DNA of 64,000 nucleotides, from NCBI RefSeq assembly GCF_016117655.1, contig NZ_CP064936.1:558001-622000 (forward strand). Reading direction: 5' to 3'. Below are positions 24,807 to 34,657 of the stretch, piece after piece. The first letter of the stretch is position 1; each line of letters starts with the position of its first letter. Origin of the DNA: Treponema peruense. GTDB lineage: Bacteria; Spirochaetota; Spirochaetia; Treponematales; Treponemataceae. The notes under the pieces were generated by a model, which made no database searches, was not told the origin of the DNA, and saw only the letters and a program-made list of their open reading frames with translations. The translations under genes and the position numbers were made by a program.

Positions 24807-26152
24807 GCTTTGCTTTCTATTGCCTTGAATTCTTTGTTCATAGAGATAAACATAATTAAGGCAATGATTATTGAAATTATATCTGCAATCGGTTGAGCAA
24901 AAATAATTCCGTTCTGACCGGCAATTGCGCGTCCCAAAAAGAGCATCGGCAAAAATACGAATCCCTGTCTGCTGGCAGAAAGTGCAAGTGCTGCACCGGC
25001 TTTTCCCATTCCCTGGAATGAAAAATTGAATACAAACATTATTCCAAGTACCGGCCCGGAAACCATAAGTGTCCTTAGCATTCTGCAACCTGTATCAATA
25101 ACCTGTTCGTTGTCTATGAATATGCCCACAATATTTCTTGTGAAGGCAAGATAGATTGCCGTCATTACGGTACCGATTATCAGAACACATATCATGGAAA
25201 ATTTCATTACATCTTTTAAACGCCTGAAGTTTTTGGCTCCGTAGCTGTAACCTATGAGAGGCTGGATTCCGATTGCAAGTCCCATCTGAAGGAATACTAC
25301 GAGCATGTTTGCTTTCATTGCAATTCCCATACTTGCAACCTGAATGTCGCCGTAAGAAGCAAGGAATTTGTTCATTACAATGTTTGAAAGGCTCATCAGA
25401 ACATTATTGAGTGAAGCCGGAATTCCGATTGCAATTACAGAAAGCGCAATTTTTTCCATTACCTTAAAGTCAGAAAGTTTTATTGAAAGCATTGATTTTT
25501 TGCCGCATGCGTGTACAAGAAAGAATACCAGCGAAACAACGTTTCCTATTACAGTGGCAATGGCTGCTCCCCGTACACCCATATTCATTCCCAGAATCAT
25601 TATAGGGTCAAGAATAATGTTGGCGACTGTTCCTGCCATCATTCCTATCATAGCGTTGTTTGCCGCTCCCTCACCGCGTACAAGATTGGGAAAGGCTGTG
25701 GAAAGAACAACAGCCGGTGCGCCCCATGCAATGCTGTAAAGGTATTCTGCGGCATAAGGACCTGTCGCCTCACTTGCGCCGATCATTTTAAGAATAAGAG
25801 GCATTCCCAGAATAAAAAAAGCGCCTCCTATAATTCCGGTAAGGATTCCCGCGTAGAAGCAAAAAGAAGAAATGTGTTTTATTTTTTCTGTCTGTTTTTC
25901 ACCGAGCGCGCGTGAAATAAATGTACTGCCGCCGATTCCGAAAATGTTTCCTGCAGCCATTAAAAAAAGGAATACAGGTGTTGCAATAGAAACGGCGGCA
26001 ACTTTGTTGGGGTCACCCATCTGACCGACAAAAAAAGTATCGACCATATTATAGATGACTGTTACCAGCATGCTTGCTATTGTAGGAGTAGCAAGTTTTG
26101 CTATCGCAACCGGAACAGGATCGCTTTCAAAGATATGTATATTTTTAATCAT
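24803..26152 (-). CDS. MATE-family multidrug exporter
   Basis: 449-residue inner-membrane protein with about twelve hydrophobic segments. The N-terminal part ATPTIASMLVTVIYNMVDTFFVGQ and IGGSTFISRALGEKQ are characteristic of the prokaryotic MATE (DinF/MepA-like) family, which exports drugs by Na+ or H+ exchange. Promoter with a consensus -35 box lies right upstream and the -10 box is only eight bases before the ATG; no ribosome binding site, so probably leaderless. It follows addA by 76 bases on the same strand. Confidence 0.92.
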   Translation of the reverse strand: MIKNIHIFESDPVPVAIAKLATPTIASMLVTVIYNMVDTFFVGQMGDPNKVAAVSIATPVFLFLMAAGNIFGIGGSTFISRALGEKQTEKIKHISSFCFYAGILTGIIGGAFFILGMPLILKMIGASEATGPYAAEYLYSIAWGAPAVVLSTAFPNLVRGEGAANNAMIGMMAGTVANIILDPIMILGMNMGVRGAAIATVIGNVVSLVFFLVHACGKKSMLSIKLSDFKVMEKIALSVIAIGIPASLNNVLMSLSNIVMNKFLASYGDIQVASMGIAMKANMLVVFLQMGLAIGIQPLIGYSYGAKNFRRLKDVMKFSMICVLIIGTVMTAIYLAFTRNIVGIFIDNEQVIDTGCRMLRTLMVSGPVLGIMFVFNFSFQGMGKAGAALALSASRQGFVFLPMLFLGRAIAGQNGIIFAQPIADIISIIIALIMFISMNKEFKAIESKA

Positions 26153-26160
26153 AGAAAAAA

Positions 26161-26189
26161 AATTTACTGTTTGTAAAAGAATATGTCAA
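26161..26189 (-). promoter_or_regulatory. Promoter for leaderless MATE mRNA
   Basis: TTGACA (26,189-26,184), 17-bp spacer, TAAATT (26,166-26,161), eight bases to the ATG at 26,152. Confidence 0.75.
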
Positions 26190-26228
26190 TAGAGGCATAT
26201 GTATAATAATTCGTTAACTAATAGTAAA

Positions 26229-29200
26229 TTATATTACCTCCGAAACGGCATCTTCTATAACTGTGTTTTCACATTCTGCAGTTATGTCCACAGGTTTTGC
26301 AAATCTCAGGTAATATAAGATGCATTTGATTTTTGCTTTGCCGCCTGTTATCTGCAAAAGTGCCTGACGGTAACACGCCAGCTGTGAATAATAAATCTCG
26401 GGTGCAACAGACTGGTTTGTCTTGAAGTCCACAATCGTGTAGTTTCCCTGTTTGTCTTTAAAGACAAGGTCCATTGTTCCCTTAAGAATGCGTTCACCTT
26501 CCTTTGTATTTATTCTGCTTCTGAATGCCCATTCTGTTCTTTTCCAGGAAGACGCTAGTGCACAAGATGCCAGTTCTGTTTTTAAAAACTCATCGCGCAT
26601 TTTTTCGCAGGCTTTCTTTATGGCAGCAAGTTTTGTTTTGCTTCCGTTAAGCCCGGTAATTTCTGACTTCGGAATCTCTGTCTGCATTCCTTCTATTGCA
26701 TTCTGCATGTAAAGGTGGGCGATTGTTCCGAAGTTTGCAAAAGAGAATGCCGCTTCTCCTTGTGTTTCTGTTGATTTGACTATTTCATTTATTTCCTGGA
26801 AGGGCGCATCTTCTGCAAAATACTCTGTGTCTGCACGGGAAGTTTCGTCATCTGCAATGTGAATGTGGCTCGGCGAAATATGTATGTTTGGTACATCTTC
26901 TTTTTGTGTAACTGTTGCACACTCTATTTCTTCCTGCATTTTTTTTGCGGCAAGAATTTTATTGTCGCTGGTGTTTTCTTTGCAGGAATCTGTCTTTTCA
27001 AAAATTTCACTGCGGTCAATGCATTCTGTTGATTCAAAATTCCAGGGCGCAAGTTGTGAAATATCGGGTTTGCGTTCCGGACTAAAGTACTGGAAGAGCG
27101 GGCAAAGGACAGTAAAAATTGTTCTTGGAAACTCCAGACTCTGGTTTGTACTGTCATCGCTGTTGGGAATCTTTCCCGGAATATATGCGAATGGTTCAAT
27201 TTTTTTTGAAGACGAAAACCTTCCTTCAAAGCAGCCCGTTATGTAAAGTTCATGCTCTGCGCGTGTAAAGGCAACATAGGCAAGTCTTCTGAGTTCTGCA
27301 CTTAGCTGCGCCTGCGAAACGTCTTTTTGCGTATCGTAAAAATAATTTCTTTTTGCATCTATTTTGCCGCAGTCAATTTTTAAACAGAACGGAGCTGGCA
27401 AAGTATTTACAGAAAGACCGAATTCAGGACTCATGTAAACAGGCTCCCCGTTTTTTTCTTTTTGTCCTTCATATTCAATGTCGCATACAAATACAACGGG
27501 AAACTGCAGTCCCTTGCTTTTGTGAATTGTCATTATGTGAACGGCATCTCTTTGTTCAAGTGGAATATCAATGTCCTGAAGTTTTTTTGTTTCGTCCTGG
27601 TATGTGCGTATACCGTCAATAAAGGTAGCGAGGCTTTCGGGTACAAGGTCTGAATTGCGTGCCAGTTCAAAAAGAATATCATAGAGTGAACTGTACATTT
27701 TTACGCTTTCGTTCCAGAGCGTTTCGTACCTGTAGCCAAGATCGTACCAGAGCGTACTGAGCGTTTTTGTGAGCGGCTGGATTTTTGAAAGTTCCACTGT
27801 TTTGCGGAAATTTTCTGCAGCATTGTCCCACTTGGAAAGACTTTCGGCATTTACTGCCCCCCTCGCGCTGTCATCGAACGGGTCCAGATTCAGTGCAAGA
27901 ACATTCTGCGCTTCTTCTTCGCTTAAGTTTACGAACGGCGAGCACAAAACCTTTGCATAAGAGTTTCTGTCCTGCGGGTAAACGCAGATGCTCAGATAAG
28001 AAAATAAATCGTTTACAGGTCCGTCTCCGAAAATTCCCTTGAATGTTTCTGTTGAATATGGAATGGAATGCTGTAAAAGCATGCGTTCAAAAATATTCTG
28101 GTTTGAAGTTGCTTTCAAAAGAATTGCAATATCAGAAGCTTTGTATTTTTTTTCTACATTGACGAGTCTGTCAATTTCAGAAGCAACCCATGCGGCTTCA
28201 CTTTCTTTTGCGCTCAAAAGTTCTTCGTTTTTGCTGTCGTCTTTTTTTATCAAGTGAACCTTTACTTTTTTTTCTGCAAACGTGGCGGTTTTCTCTGCAA
28301 GAATTTCTACGCCGGAATAAAGCGCTTCGTAAGCAGGCGTGTTTTCAGGTGCTTGGGCTTCCGGCGTAAAGACAGAAGGAATGTGTCCCGGATCCTGTTT
28401 CTGTTGTTCAGTAAAATTCGGATTGTAAACTTCACCTCCGAATATTGTATTAAAGGCGTGTATGAGTTCTGCGTCGGAACGGTAGTTTGTTGTAAGCTCA
28501 AGGTTGCCGCCGCCGTCTTCTCCTTTAAGCGTGTCCTTTAATTTTCTGAAGACAGAAACATCTGCCCCGCGGAATTTATAGATACTCTGCTTTTCGTCCC
28601 CTACAAAAAACAATTTTTCGGGACAAAGATCTTCTGCACGCGCCGGACCTTCTTCGTTGACACTTTCTTTTTGCGCAAGAAGAAACAGCATTTTTCTCTG
28701 CAGTTCGTTGTTGTCCTGGAACTCATCAATCATAATTGCCTTGAAACGTTTTTTTTCTTCGGCGCGGATTTTTGGCTGTTCGGTAAGAATTTTGAGCGCA
28801 AGTTCAGAAATGTCGCGGAAGGTAAGAATTCCCGTAGTGCGCTTTGTGTCGTTTACTGCTTCCTGAAATTCTTCAAGAAGTTCAGCTGCTTTTTCTGCAG
28901 TAGAATAACCCCAGACAAAATTCAAAATGGAACACAACTGTTTGAGCGCGGCATAAAGTGAAGACAATGTTTCTTTGAATTCTTTGACAGTGTTTTTAAC
29001 TGAACAGAATCCTGCCATAGAAGAAATGTATTCCTGCATTTTTGCAGTGTCACCGTTTTCTATATCTTCGCTGTTAATCACCGGTCGTTCAACTTTTGGA
29101 ATACCGCTTTCTGTGTCCTCGTAATAATTTTCGAGCTGTGCAAATATTGCGGCTATGGTTGTAAGCTCCTGTCTTTTTTTGTCTAGCTCAAAATAAATTT

Positions 29201-29831
29201 CCCTCATTCTGTCAACGCAATCAGATGCTGCTTCGGAATATTTTCTCCATGCAGTGACGGCAGCGTCTTTTTGTTTTAACAGATCTTTTTTGAAATCAAT
29301 CGGGTTTGCAACTGACGAATATTTTTGTACCGTGTCAGAAAAAAACTTCTGTGCAATTGCATCAAAGCTGTATTTTTCTGCCAGCATGCGTACTGCCGGA
29401 TTATCGCGGTTTTTAAGAAGAAACGGAAGTGCAGTCTTAAGAATGTTGTCTTCTGCGCTGTCTTTGTCCTGCGTAAAGTCTGGTTTTATTCCGTAAAGGT
29501 GTGCACCCTGTCTTGCAACCGACGCGCAGTAACTGTCCAGTGTCATAATCTGCGCGTTGTTGAAATTTTCTACTGCTTTTTTTGCAAGATCGTTTCCGTT
29601 TTGTGCGGCTTCTCGGAGCGTAGTAAAAATTCTGCTTTTCATTTCTACAGTTGCTTTTTTTGTAAAAGTAAGAGTCAGAATCTGTTCAACGCCTATATTT
29701 TTTTGCGTTACCAGGTAGCAGAATCTTTCTGCAAGTACAGTTGTTTTACCCGAACCTGCACCTGCACTTACTACCGAGTTGCGCATAATTTCTTTTGCCT
29801 GAATCTGTTTTTTATCAAGTTCTTTTGCCAT
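26229..29831 (-). CDS. addA: ATP-dependent helicase/nuclease subunit A
   Basis: UvrD-like helicase with a C-terminal RecB-type nuclease; with AddB it resects double-strand breaks for RecA loading. 1200 residues. Walker A SAGAGSGKTT (residues 22-31), motif II IDEFQDNN, motif III GDEKQSIYKFRGAD, motif V/VI IHKSKGLQFPVVF and YVAFTRAEHELYI. The nuclease site is GTMDLVF with IVDFKTN (DxK) near residue 1130. AGGA lies eleven bases before the ATG. It starts 23 bases after addB, so the two form an operon. Confidence 0.95.
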   Translation of the reverse strand: MAKELDKKQIQAKEIMRNSVVSAGAGSGKTTVLAERFCYLVTQKNIGVEQILTLTFTKKATVEMKSRIFTTLREAAQNGNDLAKKAVENFNNAQIMTLDSYCASVARQGAHLYGIKPDFTQDKDSAEDNILKTALPFLLKNRDNPAVRMLAEKYSFDAIAQKFFSDTVQKYSSVANPIDFKKDLLKQKDAAVTAWRKYSEAASDCVDRMREIYFELDKKRQELTTIAAIFAQLENYYEDTESGIPKVERPVINSEDIENGDTAKMQEYISSMAGFCSVKNTVKEFKETLSSLYAALKQLCSILNFVWGYSTAEKAAELLEEFQEAVNDTKRTTGILTFRDISELALKILTEQPKIRAEEKKRFKAIMIDEFQDNNELQRKMLFLLAQKESVNEEGPARAEDLCPEKLFFVGDEKQSIYKFRGADVSVFRKLKDTLKGEDGGGNLELTTNYRSDAELIHAFNTIFGGEVYNPNFTEQQKQDPGHIPSVFTPEAQAPENTPAYEALYSGVEILAEKTATFAEKKVKVHLIKKDDSKNEELLSAKESEAAWVASEIDRLVNVEKKYKASDIAILLKATSNQNIFERMLLQHSIPYSTETFKGIFGDGPVNDLFSYLSICVYPQDRNSYAKVLCSPFVNLSEEEAQNVLALNLDPFDDSARGAVNAESLSKWDNAAENFRKTVELSKIQPLTKTLSTLWYDLGYRYETLWNESVKMYSSLYDILFELARNSDLVPESLATFIDGIRTYQDETKKLQDIDIPLEQRDAVHIMTIHKSKGLQFPVVFVCDIEYEGQKEKNGEPVYMSPEFGLSVNTLPAPFCLKIDCGKIDAKRNYFYDTQKDVSQAQLSAELRRLAYVAFTRAEHELYITGCFEGRFSSSKKIEPFAYIPGKIPNSDDSTNQSLEFPRTIFTVLCPLFQYFSPERKPDISQLAPWNFESTECIDRSEIFEKTDSCKENTSDNKILAAKKMQEEIECATVTQKEDVPNIHISPSHIHIADDETSRADTEYFAEDAPFQEINEIVKSTETQGEAAFSFANFGTIAHLYMQNAIEGMQTEIPKSEITGLNGSKTKLAAIKKACEKMRDEFLKTELASCALASSWKRTEWAFRSRINTKEGERILKGTMDLVFKDKQGNYTIVDFKTNQSVAPEIYYSQLACYRQALLQITGGKAKIKCILYYLRFAKPVDITAECENTVIEDAVSEVI

Positions 29832-29854
29832 TTTATTTCCATCCTTTTTTTAAA

Positions 29855-32611
29855 TTATCTTCCGCTTACGGTAAAGAACCTGCGGCATATTGCCCTGTAT
29901 TTTCTGCAGTTTCTGTCAGTGCACACCGGATAATTCTGAATCTTTTCGTCAATTTCAAAATCTTCTGCCAGAATACGTTCCATGTATTCGTCCATACATT
30001 GTCTGAATACTTCCATCGTTGGCTCAAAATCTTTGTCGCACTCTTTTGTTTTGTTTGTAAAAGCATTTGTTACGCTTCCTTTAACAATAGTCGGTGCAGG
30101 ATCTTTGATTGTAAAAAACACAGAATTTTCAATCTGCTTTCTTTTTTTCTTGTCTTGGTTTTCCATTAATTCAATATACATTGGCATCTGAAAGTCGGGC
30201 AGTGTTTCTGATGTTTCAGAATCATACAAAAGCGACTCTGCTCCCGGTACCGAATTGCTTGATGTCTTGTAGTCAACCAGAGTATATTCTCCTGTCTGCG
30301 TATTTTTCAAAACACAGTCCACGCGTCCGTTGAGAATATAATTTTTTCCTTCGGGTGCAAACCAGTATTGCTGTTCAGTTTCTGCAATTTCATAATCACA
30401 AAACCATCGTGAAAATTCAATTACGGCAGTTTTGAGCGCGTCATAATATTTCTTGCGTTTTATTTTAATCAAATCGCGGGCAATATTTGAAGTTTCATAT
30501 TTATCAAGCGCTTCATCAACACTTTCAGAAAGAAGCTTTTCATATTCCGGAGCAAGGCCGTTTTCTTCTGTCTTTACAGGAAGGGAAAGTTCTTTTAATT
30601 TGTTGCAGTAAATTTCAAGAGCATTGTGATTGATTATACCGTCTGTAAAATCGTCAACAAGTTCAGTTTCGTTATTGAGCGGTGCCGTGTTTAGAATATA
30701 TTTAAAAAGCCACAGACGCGGGCAGGTAAAGAATGTAGTCATTGCGCTCTGGCTTATTCTGTAGCGGCCCGATTTTTCGTCAAAGAGTTTGTTCCGGATA
30801 AGTTCAGAAAGATTTGCAGCTTTAGAGTCTTCTGAAATTTTATTTACGCACTTGTTCCATTTGTCAAAACCGTCGGCAATATTTTTGTAAGTGTGTGTGT
30901 CTTCAAAAAGTTCAGCCTTTGATTCTTTTAGAAAACCGTGTGCAAAAGCGTATCCTGTAAAAGTCTTTTCGGCAACAGAAAATACGCATTCTTTGCCAGA
31001 AGAAATTCTGTAAAGCGTCATGTAGTAATTTGTTGGATCTATATCTTCTATATTAAGTGCAGCGCGTTTTGTTTCGCTCAAAAAAGACATGCGTTTGAAA
31101 ATTGCGCCCAGTGACATGGAACTCTGGCTTGCGTCAATTACAAAATGGTATTCGTATGGGGCAGTTGACGCCGGACGGTAAGGGTAAACTGTAACGCCGT
31201 TGGAATTTCCCTGCGGAATATAGCGTACTGTTTCGAGATAGTCATTAAAAAAATTGAATGCACACGGAACAGTGCAGTCCGGAAACTGTTCTTCGAGTTT
31301 TACCAGCGCTTCAAGTTCTGAAATACAGCGGCTTATAATGCTGTCTGCCTGGACAGTAAATTTCTGTGCGTCAAAGAATTTTTCCTTAAAGGCAAAGTAT
31401 GCTTTTTTTACCTGCGCAAAAGTTTTTGCATTTGCAAGCGGAACAAGTTTTTCCTTTAACATTCCGTAAAGATTTTTTATAAGTTCAGTGGGTGCTTCTT
31501 TTTTAGGATTGAATTTTCTGAATGCATCTTCCCAGACATCATGTTTTTTTCCATTATATTCAAATGAGCACAGACAGTTGTTGTTTTTGCCAAATTCAAT
31601 AAGTTCGGTATTTGCGGCTGGGTTTATCCACGGCAGCTGGTTGTTTAAGAGAAGATGCTTTATGCTGTCAAACGAAAAGTTGGTGTCGTAACAATCCCTG
31701 ATTTGTGCAAAAAAACTGCCCGCGCCTGTTTTTGAAAGAGGGTGTCCTTCTCTTATGCTGAACGGAATTTCTCTTATGCTGAATTCTCTTTCTATATAGG
31801 GGGAATATGTTTCGAGGTCGCTTACACTCAGTGCCATCTGTGTCCACGGAACATTCTGCGCTTCATGAAGGCTGCGCATTTTTATTGCAGTCTGCGTAAG
31901 TTCCTTGCGTGAATCTGAATAGACATTTACTGCAGGTTGAACCTTGAGTTCGTTTTCGTCAAGATGCACAAGTGTTACAGAACGATCGTCGCAAAAAGGT
32001 TTGTCTTCTGAATATACGCTGCAATTTTGTGAAAGAATTTCGCTGTATTCCGCGTAGTCCATAAGACTTTTGGGGTAAAAAATAAAATAGCGGTTTCCGT
32101 CTTCGTGGAACTGCGGTTCCTGCCAGGCTGTTTCAAACAAAGCGTGCTCATCAAGAAAGGCTGAATATCTTTTGTAAATTTCTTCATAGTCGCGGTCTTC
32201 GTCATCGTAAGCAAGACTGACACCTTTTTTATCACGTATTTTTTTCCATTGCCCAAGCGACGGCAGAATACCTGCAATCCAGTTGGTAAAGCCGGCCGCT
32301 TTAGTGCAGTATTTTTGCGAAATAACTTCTCTTAAAAAAGGTTTTTGTGCATTTTCTTCTATTAAATTTGCTGCAAAAACAGAACGCATTAACGATGGCG
32401 CCGCAGTTTTGTCTTTTACCGACGCTTTGACCGACGCGGCCTTAAAGTCGTCCCATGCAATGAATCTTTCCATTGCAACAGCCGTTGTTCCGCTTATAAA
32501 AGTTGCCCTGTCTGCCCAAAGATCTGCCGACGCTCCTGTAGGAAAGACAAAAATACAGTTTTCTTCCATTATAAAGCGAGTGATTATGTGTTCAATTAAG
32601 TTTTTTGCCAT
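29855..32611 (-). CDS. addB: ATP-dependent nuclease subunit B (AddB/RecB-like nuclease)
   Basis: Partner of AddA; normally recognises Chi-type sites and degrades the second strand. 918 residues from the ATG at 32,611, which has GGAGAAA eight bases upstream; an in-frame TTG at 32,626 lacks a site. The N-terminus has FVFPTGASAD where active helicases have a GKT Walker loop, so ATP binding is probably lost. The C-terminal nuclease has LNGRVDCVL and VDYKTSS. Cys630 together with Cys897, Cys902 and Cys909 fits the 4Fe-4S clasp of AddB nucleases. Confidence 0.88.
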   Translation of the reverse strand: MAKNLIEHIITRFIMEENCIFVFPTGASADLWADRATFISGTTAVAMERFIAWDDFKAASVKASVKDKTAAPSLMRSVFAANLIEENAQKPFLREVISQKYCTKAAGFTNWIAGILPSLGQWKKIRDKKGVSLAYDDEDRDYEEIYKRYSAFLDEHALFETAWQEPQFHEDGNRYFIFYPKSLMDYAEYSEILSQNCSVYSEDKPFCDDRSVTLVHLDENELKVQPAVNVYSDSRKELTQTAIKMRSLHEAQNVPWTQMALSVSDLETYSPYIEREFSIREIPFSIREGHPLSKTGAGSFFAQIRDCYDTNFSFDSIKHLLLNNQLPWINPAANTELIEFGKNNNCLCSFEYNGKKHDVWEDAFRKFNPKKEAPTELIKNLYGMLKEKLVPLANAKTFAQVKKAYFAFKEKFFDAQKFTVQADSIISRCISELEALVKLEEQFPDCTVPCAFNFFNDYLETVRYIPQGNSNGVTVYPYRPASTAPYEYHFVIDASQSSMSLGAIFKRMSFLSETKRAALNIEDIDPTNYYMTLYRISSGKECVFSVAEKTFTGYAFAHGFLKESKAELFEDTHTYKNIADGFDKWNKCVNKISEDSKAANLSELIRNKLFDEKSGRYRISQSAMTTFFTCPRLWLFKYILNTAPLNNETELVDDFTDGIINHNALEIYCNKLKELSLPVKTEENGLAPEYEKLLSESVDEALDKYETSNIARDLIKIKRKKYYDALKTAVIEFSRWFCDYEIAETEQQYWFAPEGKNYILNGRVDCVLKNTQTGEYTLVDYKTSSNSVPGAESLLYDSETSETLPDFQMPMYIELMENQDKKKRKQIENSVFFTIKDPAPTIVKGSVTNAFTNKTKECDKDFEPTMEVFRQCMDEYMERILAEDFEIDEKIQNYPVCTDRNCRKYRAICRRFFTVSGR

Positions 32612-32675
32612 GAAAAATTTCTCCAATTAACGGGATAGTTTGCAATTCAAAATTCAACCAGATAATATTTTCATT

Positions 32676-32681
32676 ATTATA
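32676..32681 (-). promoter_or_regulatory. Extended -10 box upstream of addB
   Basis: TGTTATAAT on the minus strand, about 65 bases before the addB start; -35 region weak. Confidence 0.5.
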
Positions 32682-32853
32682 ACATACACAAAGCGCCATT
32701 GAATGTCATTGTAAAAAATATTTTTATTTTTTTTGCGAAGAGCCCTGGTTTGTAACGATGTATAGATTTGTTTACCGACCAACAATTTCTTGCGGCAAGA
32801 TATAACTGTGTTAAAACAGTCCCAAAATGCTTTATAATTTGCCGATAGCATGG

Positions 32854-32859
32854 TATAAT
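32854..32859 (+). promoter_or_regulatory. Extended -10 box for leaderless fic mRNA
   Basis: TGGTATAAT, six bases before the ATG at 32,866. The -35 region is TTTATA at 17 bp, weak. Confidence 0.65.
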
Positions 32860-32865
32860 CTTGCC

Positions 32866-33765
32866 ATGGGATGCATAAAATATATTTCCATAGAAGAAAC
32901 TGCAAAAAAATGGTGTATTTCAGAACGTAGTGTCCGCAACTACTGTTCGCTTGGGCGTGTTCCGGGTGCTGTTCTTGATGGCAAAACCTGGAAAATTCCT
33001 TCAACGTCAAAAAAACCCGAAAGGGCAGTCCGTCACGCTGTAAAAAAAGAACTGCTTCTTGAAGTTCTTAAAAGAGAAAAAGATTCAGCTCTTAGAGGCG
33101 GAATTTACCATAAAATTCAGATTGATCTTACATACAATTCAAATCACATTGAAGGATCAAAACTGAGCCACGATCAGACTCGCTTTATTTTTGAAACAAA
33201 AACTCTTGGTATAACAAAAGACAGTGTAAAGATAGATGATATTATTGAAACTGCAAATCACTTTCGCTGTATAGATCTGATTATCGAAAGTGCAAAATCC
33301 AGACTGACCGAAAGTTTAATAAAACAGCTTCATTTTATTTTAAAGTCAGGAACTTCTGACTGCCAGAAAATATGGTTTAAGGTTGGCGGATATAAAATGC
33401 TTGAAAATGAAGTAGGCGGTCAGAATACTGCAAAACCAGCTGAAGTGGCCGGCAGAATCAAGACTTTACTTTTGGATTATAATTCAAAAAAAGAAATTAA
33501 CCTTGATGATATTCTTGATTTTCATGTTCAATTTGAATCAATTCATCCTTTTCAGGACGGCAACGGTCGTGTAGGACGCCTTATTATGTTCAAAGAATGC
33601 CTGAAACACAACATCGTTCCTTTTATAATTACAGATGAATTAAAGCTGTTCTATTACAGGGGATTGCGGGAATGGAAAAATGAACGTGGTTTTCTGCGTG
33701 ATACCTGCCTGACAGCACAGGATTTTATGAAAGAAACTCTGGGTAACCTGGGAATTGAATATTAA
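32866..33765 (+). CDS. Fic-family protein with N-terminal helix-turn-helix-like domain
   Basis: 299 residues, from the ATG six bases after the -10 box; an earlier in-frame ATG at 32,827 lies in the promoter. Residues 5-48 (ISIEETAKKWCISERSVRNY) look like an excisionase/MerR-type DNA-binding helix-turn-helix. The Fic motif HPFQDGNGRVGR is complete at residues 227-238, so AMP transfer to hydroxyl side chains should be possible. SNHIEG at 92-97 matches the inhibitory S/T-xxx-E-G/N helix, here inside the same chain, so activity is likely self-restrained. Known relatives regulate or modify unknown partners; target unknown. Confidence 0.9.
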   Translation: MGCIKYISIEETAKKWCISERSVRNYCSLGRVPGAVLDGKTWKIPSTSKKPERAVRHAVKKELLLEVLKREKDSALRGGIYHKIQIDLTYNSNHIEGSKLSHDQTRFIFETKTLGITKDSVKIDDIIETANHFRCIDLIIESAKSRLTESLIKQLHFILKSGTSDCQKIWFKVGGYKMLENEVGGQNTAKPAEVAGRIKTLLLDYNSKKEINLDDILDFHVQFESIHPFQDGNGRVGRLIMFKECLKHNIVPFIITDELKLFYYRGLREWKNERGFLRDTCLTAQDFMKETLGNLGIEY

Positions 33766-33891
33766 AATTGATCAGCAACCCCGGCCATATTTTTTGTTAA
33801 ATTTCTGTATCAAATTATATCAATAGTTGTTTTTCTACTTTCATTGTGTTATAGTTTAAAGTGTAAAATTCATAACACCACGGAGAAGCTT

Positions 33892-34626
33892 ATGAAAAAA
33901 AGTTTATTTTCTTTTTTTCTGTTGGTTTCGGCGGCCTTTACTTTCTTTTTTGCATCCTGTTCTGCCGAATCAAAAACAGACATTCAGATTCCGCTCCAGA
34001 GTATGTTCAAACAGGTTTCTGCAGATGTTTCGTCTAAACCGTCAGACGTTTATGACGTAAATCTTTCTGTAACAGGAGACTACGAAAAAACACTTAACAC
34101 CAGCGGAAAACTTTCTAAACTCAAAAATGCAACCTTTAATATAGAAGGAATTCCGCTTGGAAGCACAGTTAAACTTTCTGTTCTTATAGAAAAAGACGGA
34201 ATACGCTTTTACGAGGGAAATTCTGCCGCATTTACTCTTGACGGTCGCGAAAATTCTGTAGAAATAGACCTTAAACGCTGTAACGGTCAGGCCGACGTAG
34301 AAATTACTGTTGCTGCTGATCCTGAAATTTATTCTGCTTCGGTAAATACAGATACACCTGTTTTTACAGTAGATTCCGACTGCCTTAAAAATAACGCTGC
34401 AAAGATAACTTTCTCTGTAAAAGAATCATTTAACTGGCCAAACGGAACAAAGTTCCTCTGGAAACTGAACGGAGCTGAATGCAGCAGTACCACTAACTCT
34501 GTTGAAATAGATGTGCTGACAGACGAAAATATTCATGAAGGACCCGGCAACGTTATATATGTTCAGGTAGAAACGCCGGAATATATAGTAAGCAATTCGT
34601 TTGAATTTGAACTTGTTATAAAATAG
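33892..34626 (+). CDS. Exported lipoprotein of unknown function
   Basis: 244 residues from the ATG at 33,892, preceded by CGGAGAAG. Signal peptide with lipobox FASC (Cys23). The mature part is beta-rich with LSVTGDYEKTLNTSGKLSKL and FNIEGIPLGSTVKLSVLIE, a pattern also seen near the start of the next protein, which suggests both carry a related beta-sandwich. Ends 31 bases before the next start, so they are co-transcribed. I do not recognise a family. Confidence 0.75.
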   Translation: MKKSLFSFFLLVSAAFTFFFASCSAESKTDIQIPLQSMFKQVSADVSSKPSDVYDVNLSVTGDYEKTLNTSGKLSKLKNATFNIEGIPLGSTVKLSVLIEKDGIRFYEGNSAAFTLDGRENSVEIDLKRCNGQADVEITVAADPEIYSASVNTDTPVFTVDSDCLKNNAAKITFSVKESFNWPNGTKFLWKLNGAECSSTTNSVEIDVLTDENIHEGPGNVIYVQVETPEYIVSNSFEFELVIK

Positions 34627-34657
34627 ACAACAACCACAGAATAGGATGAGGTATATT

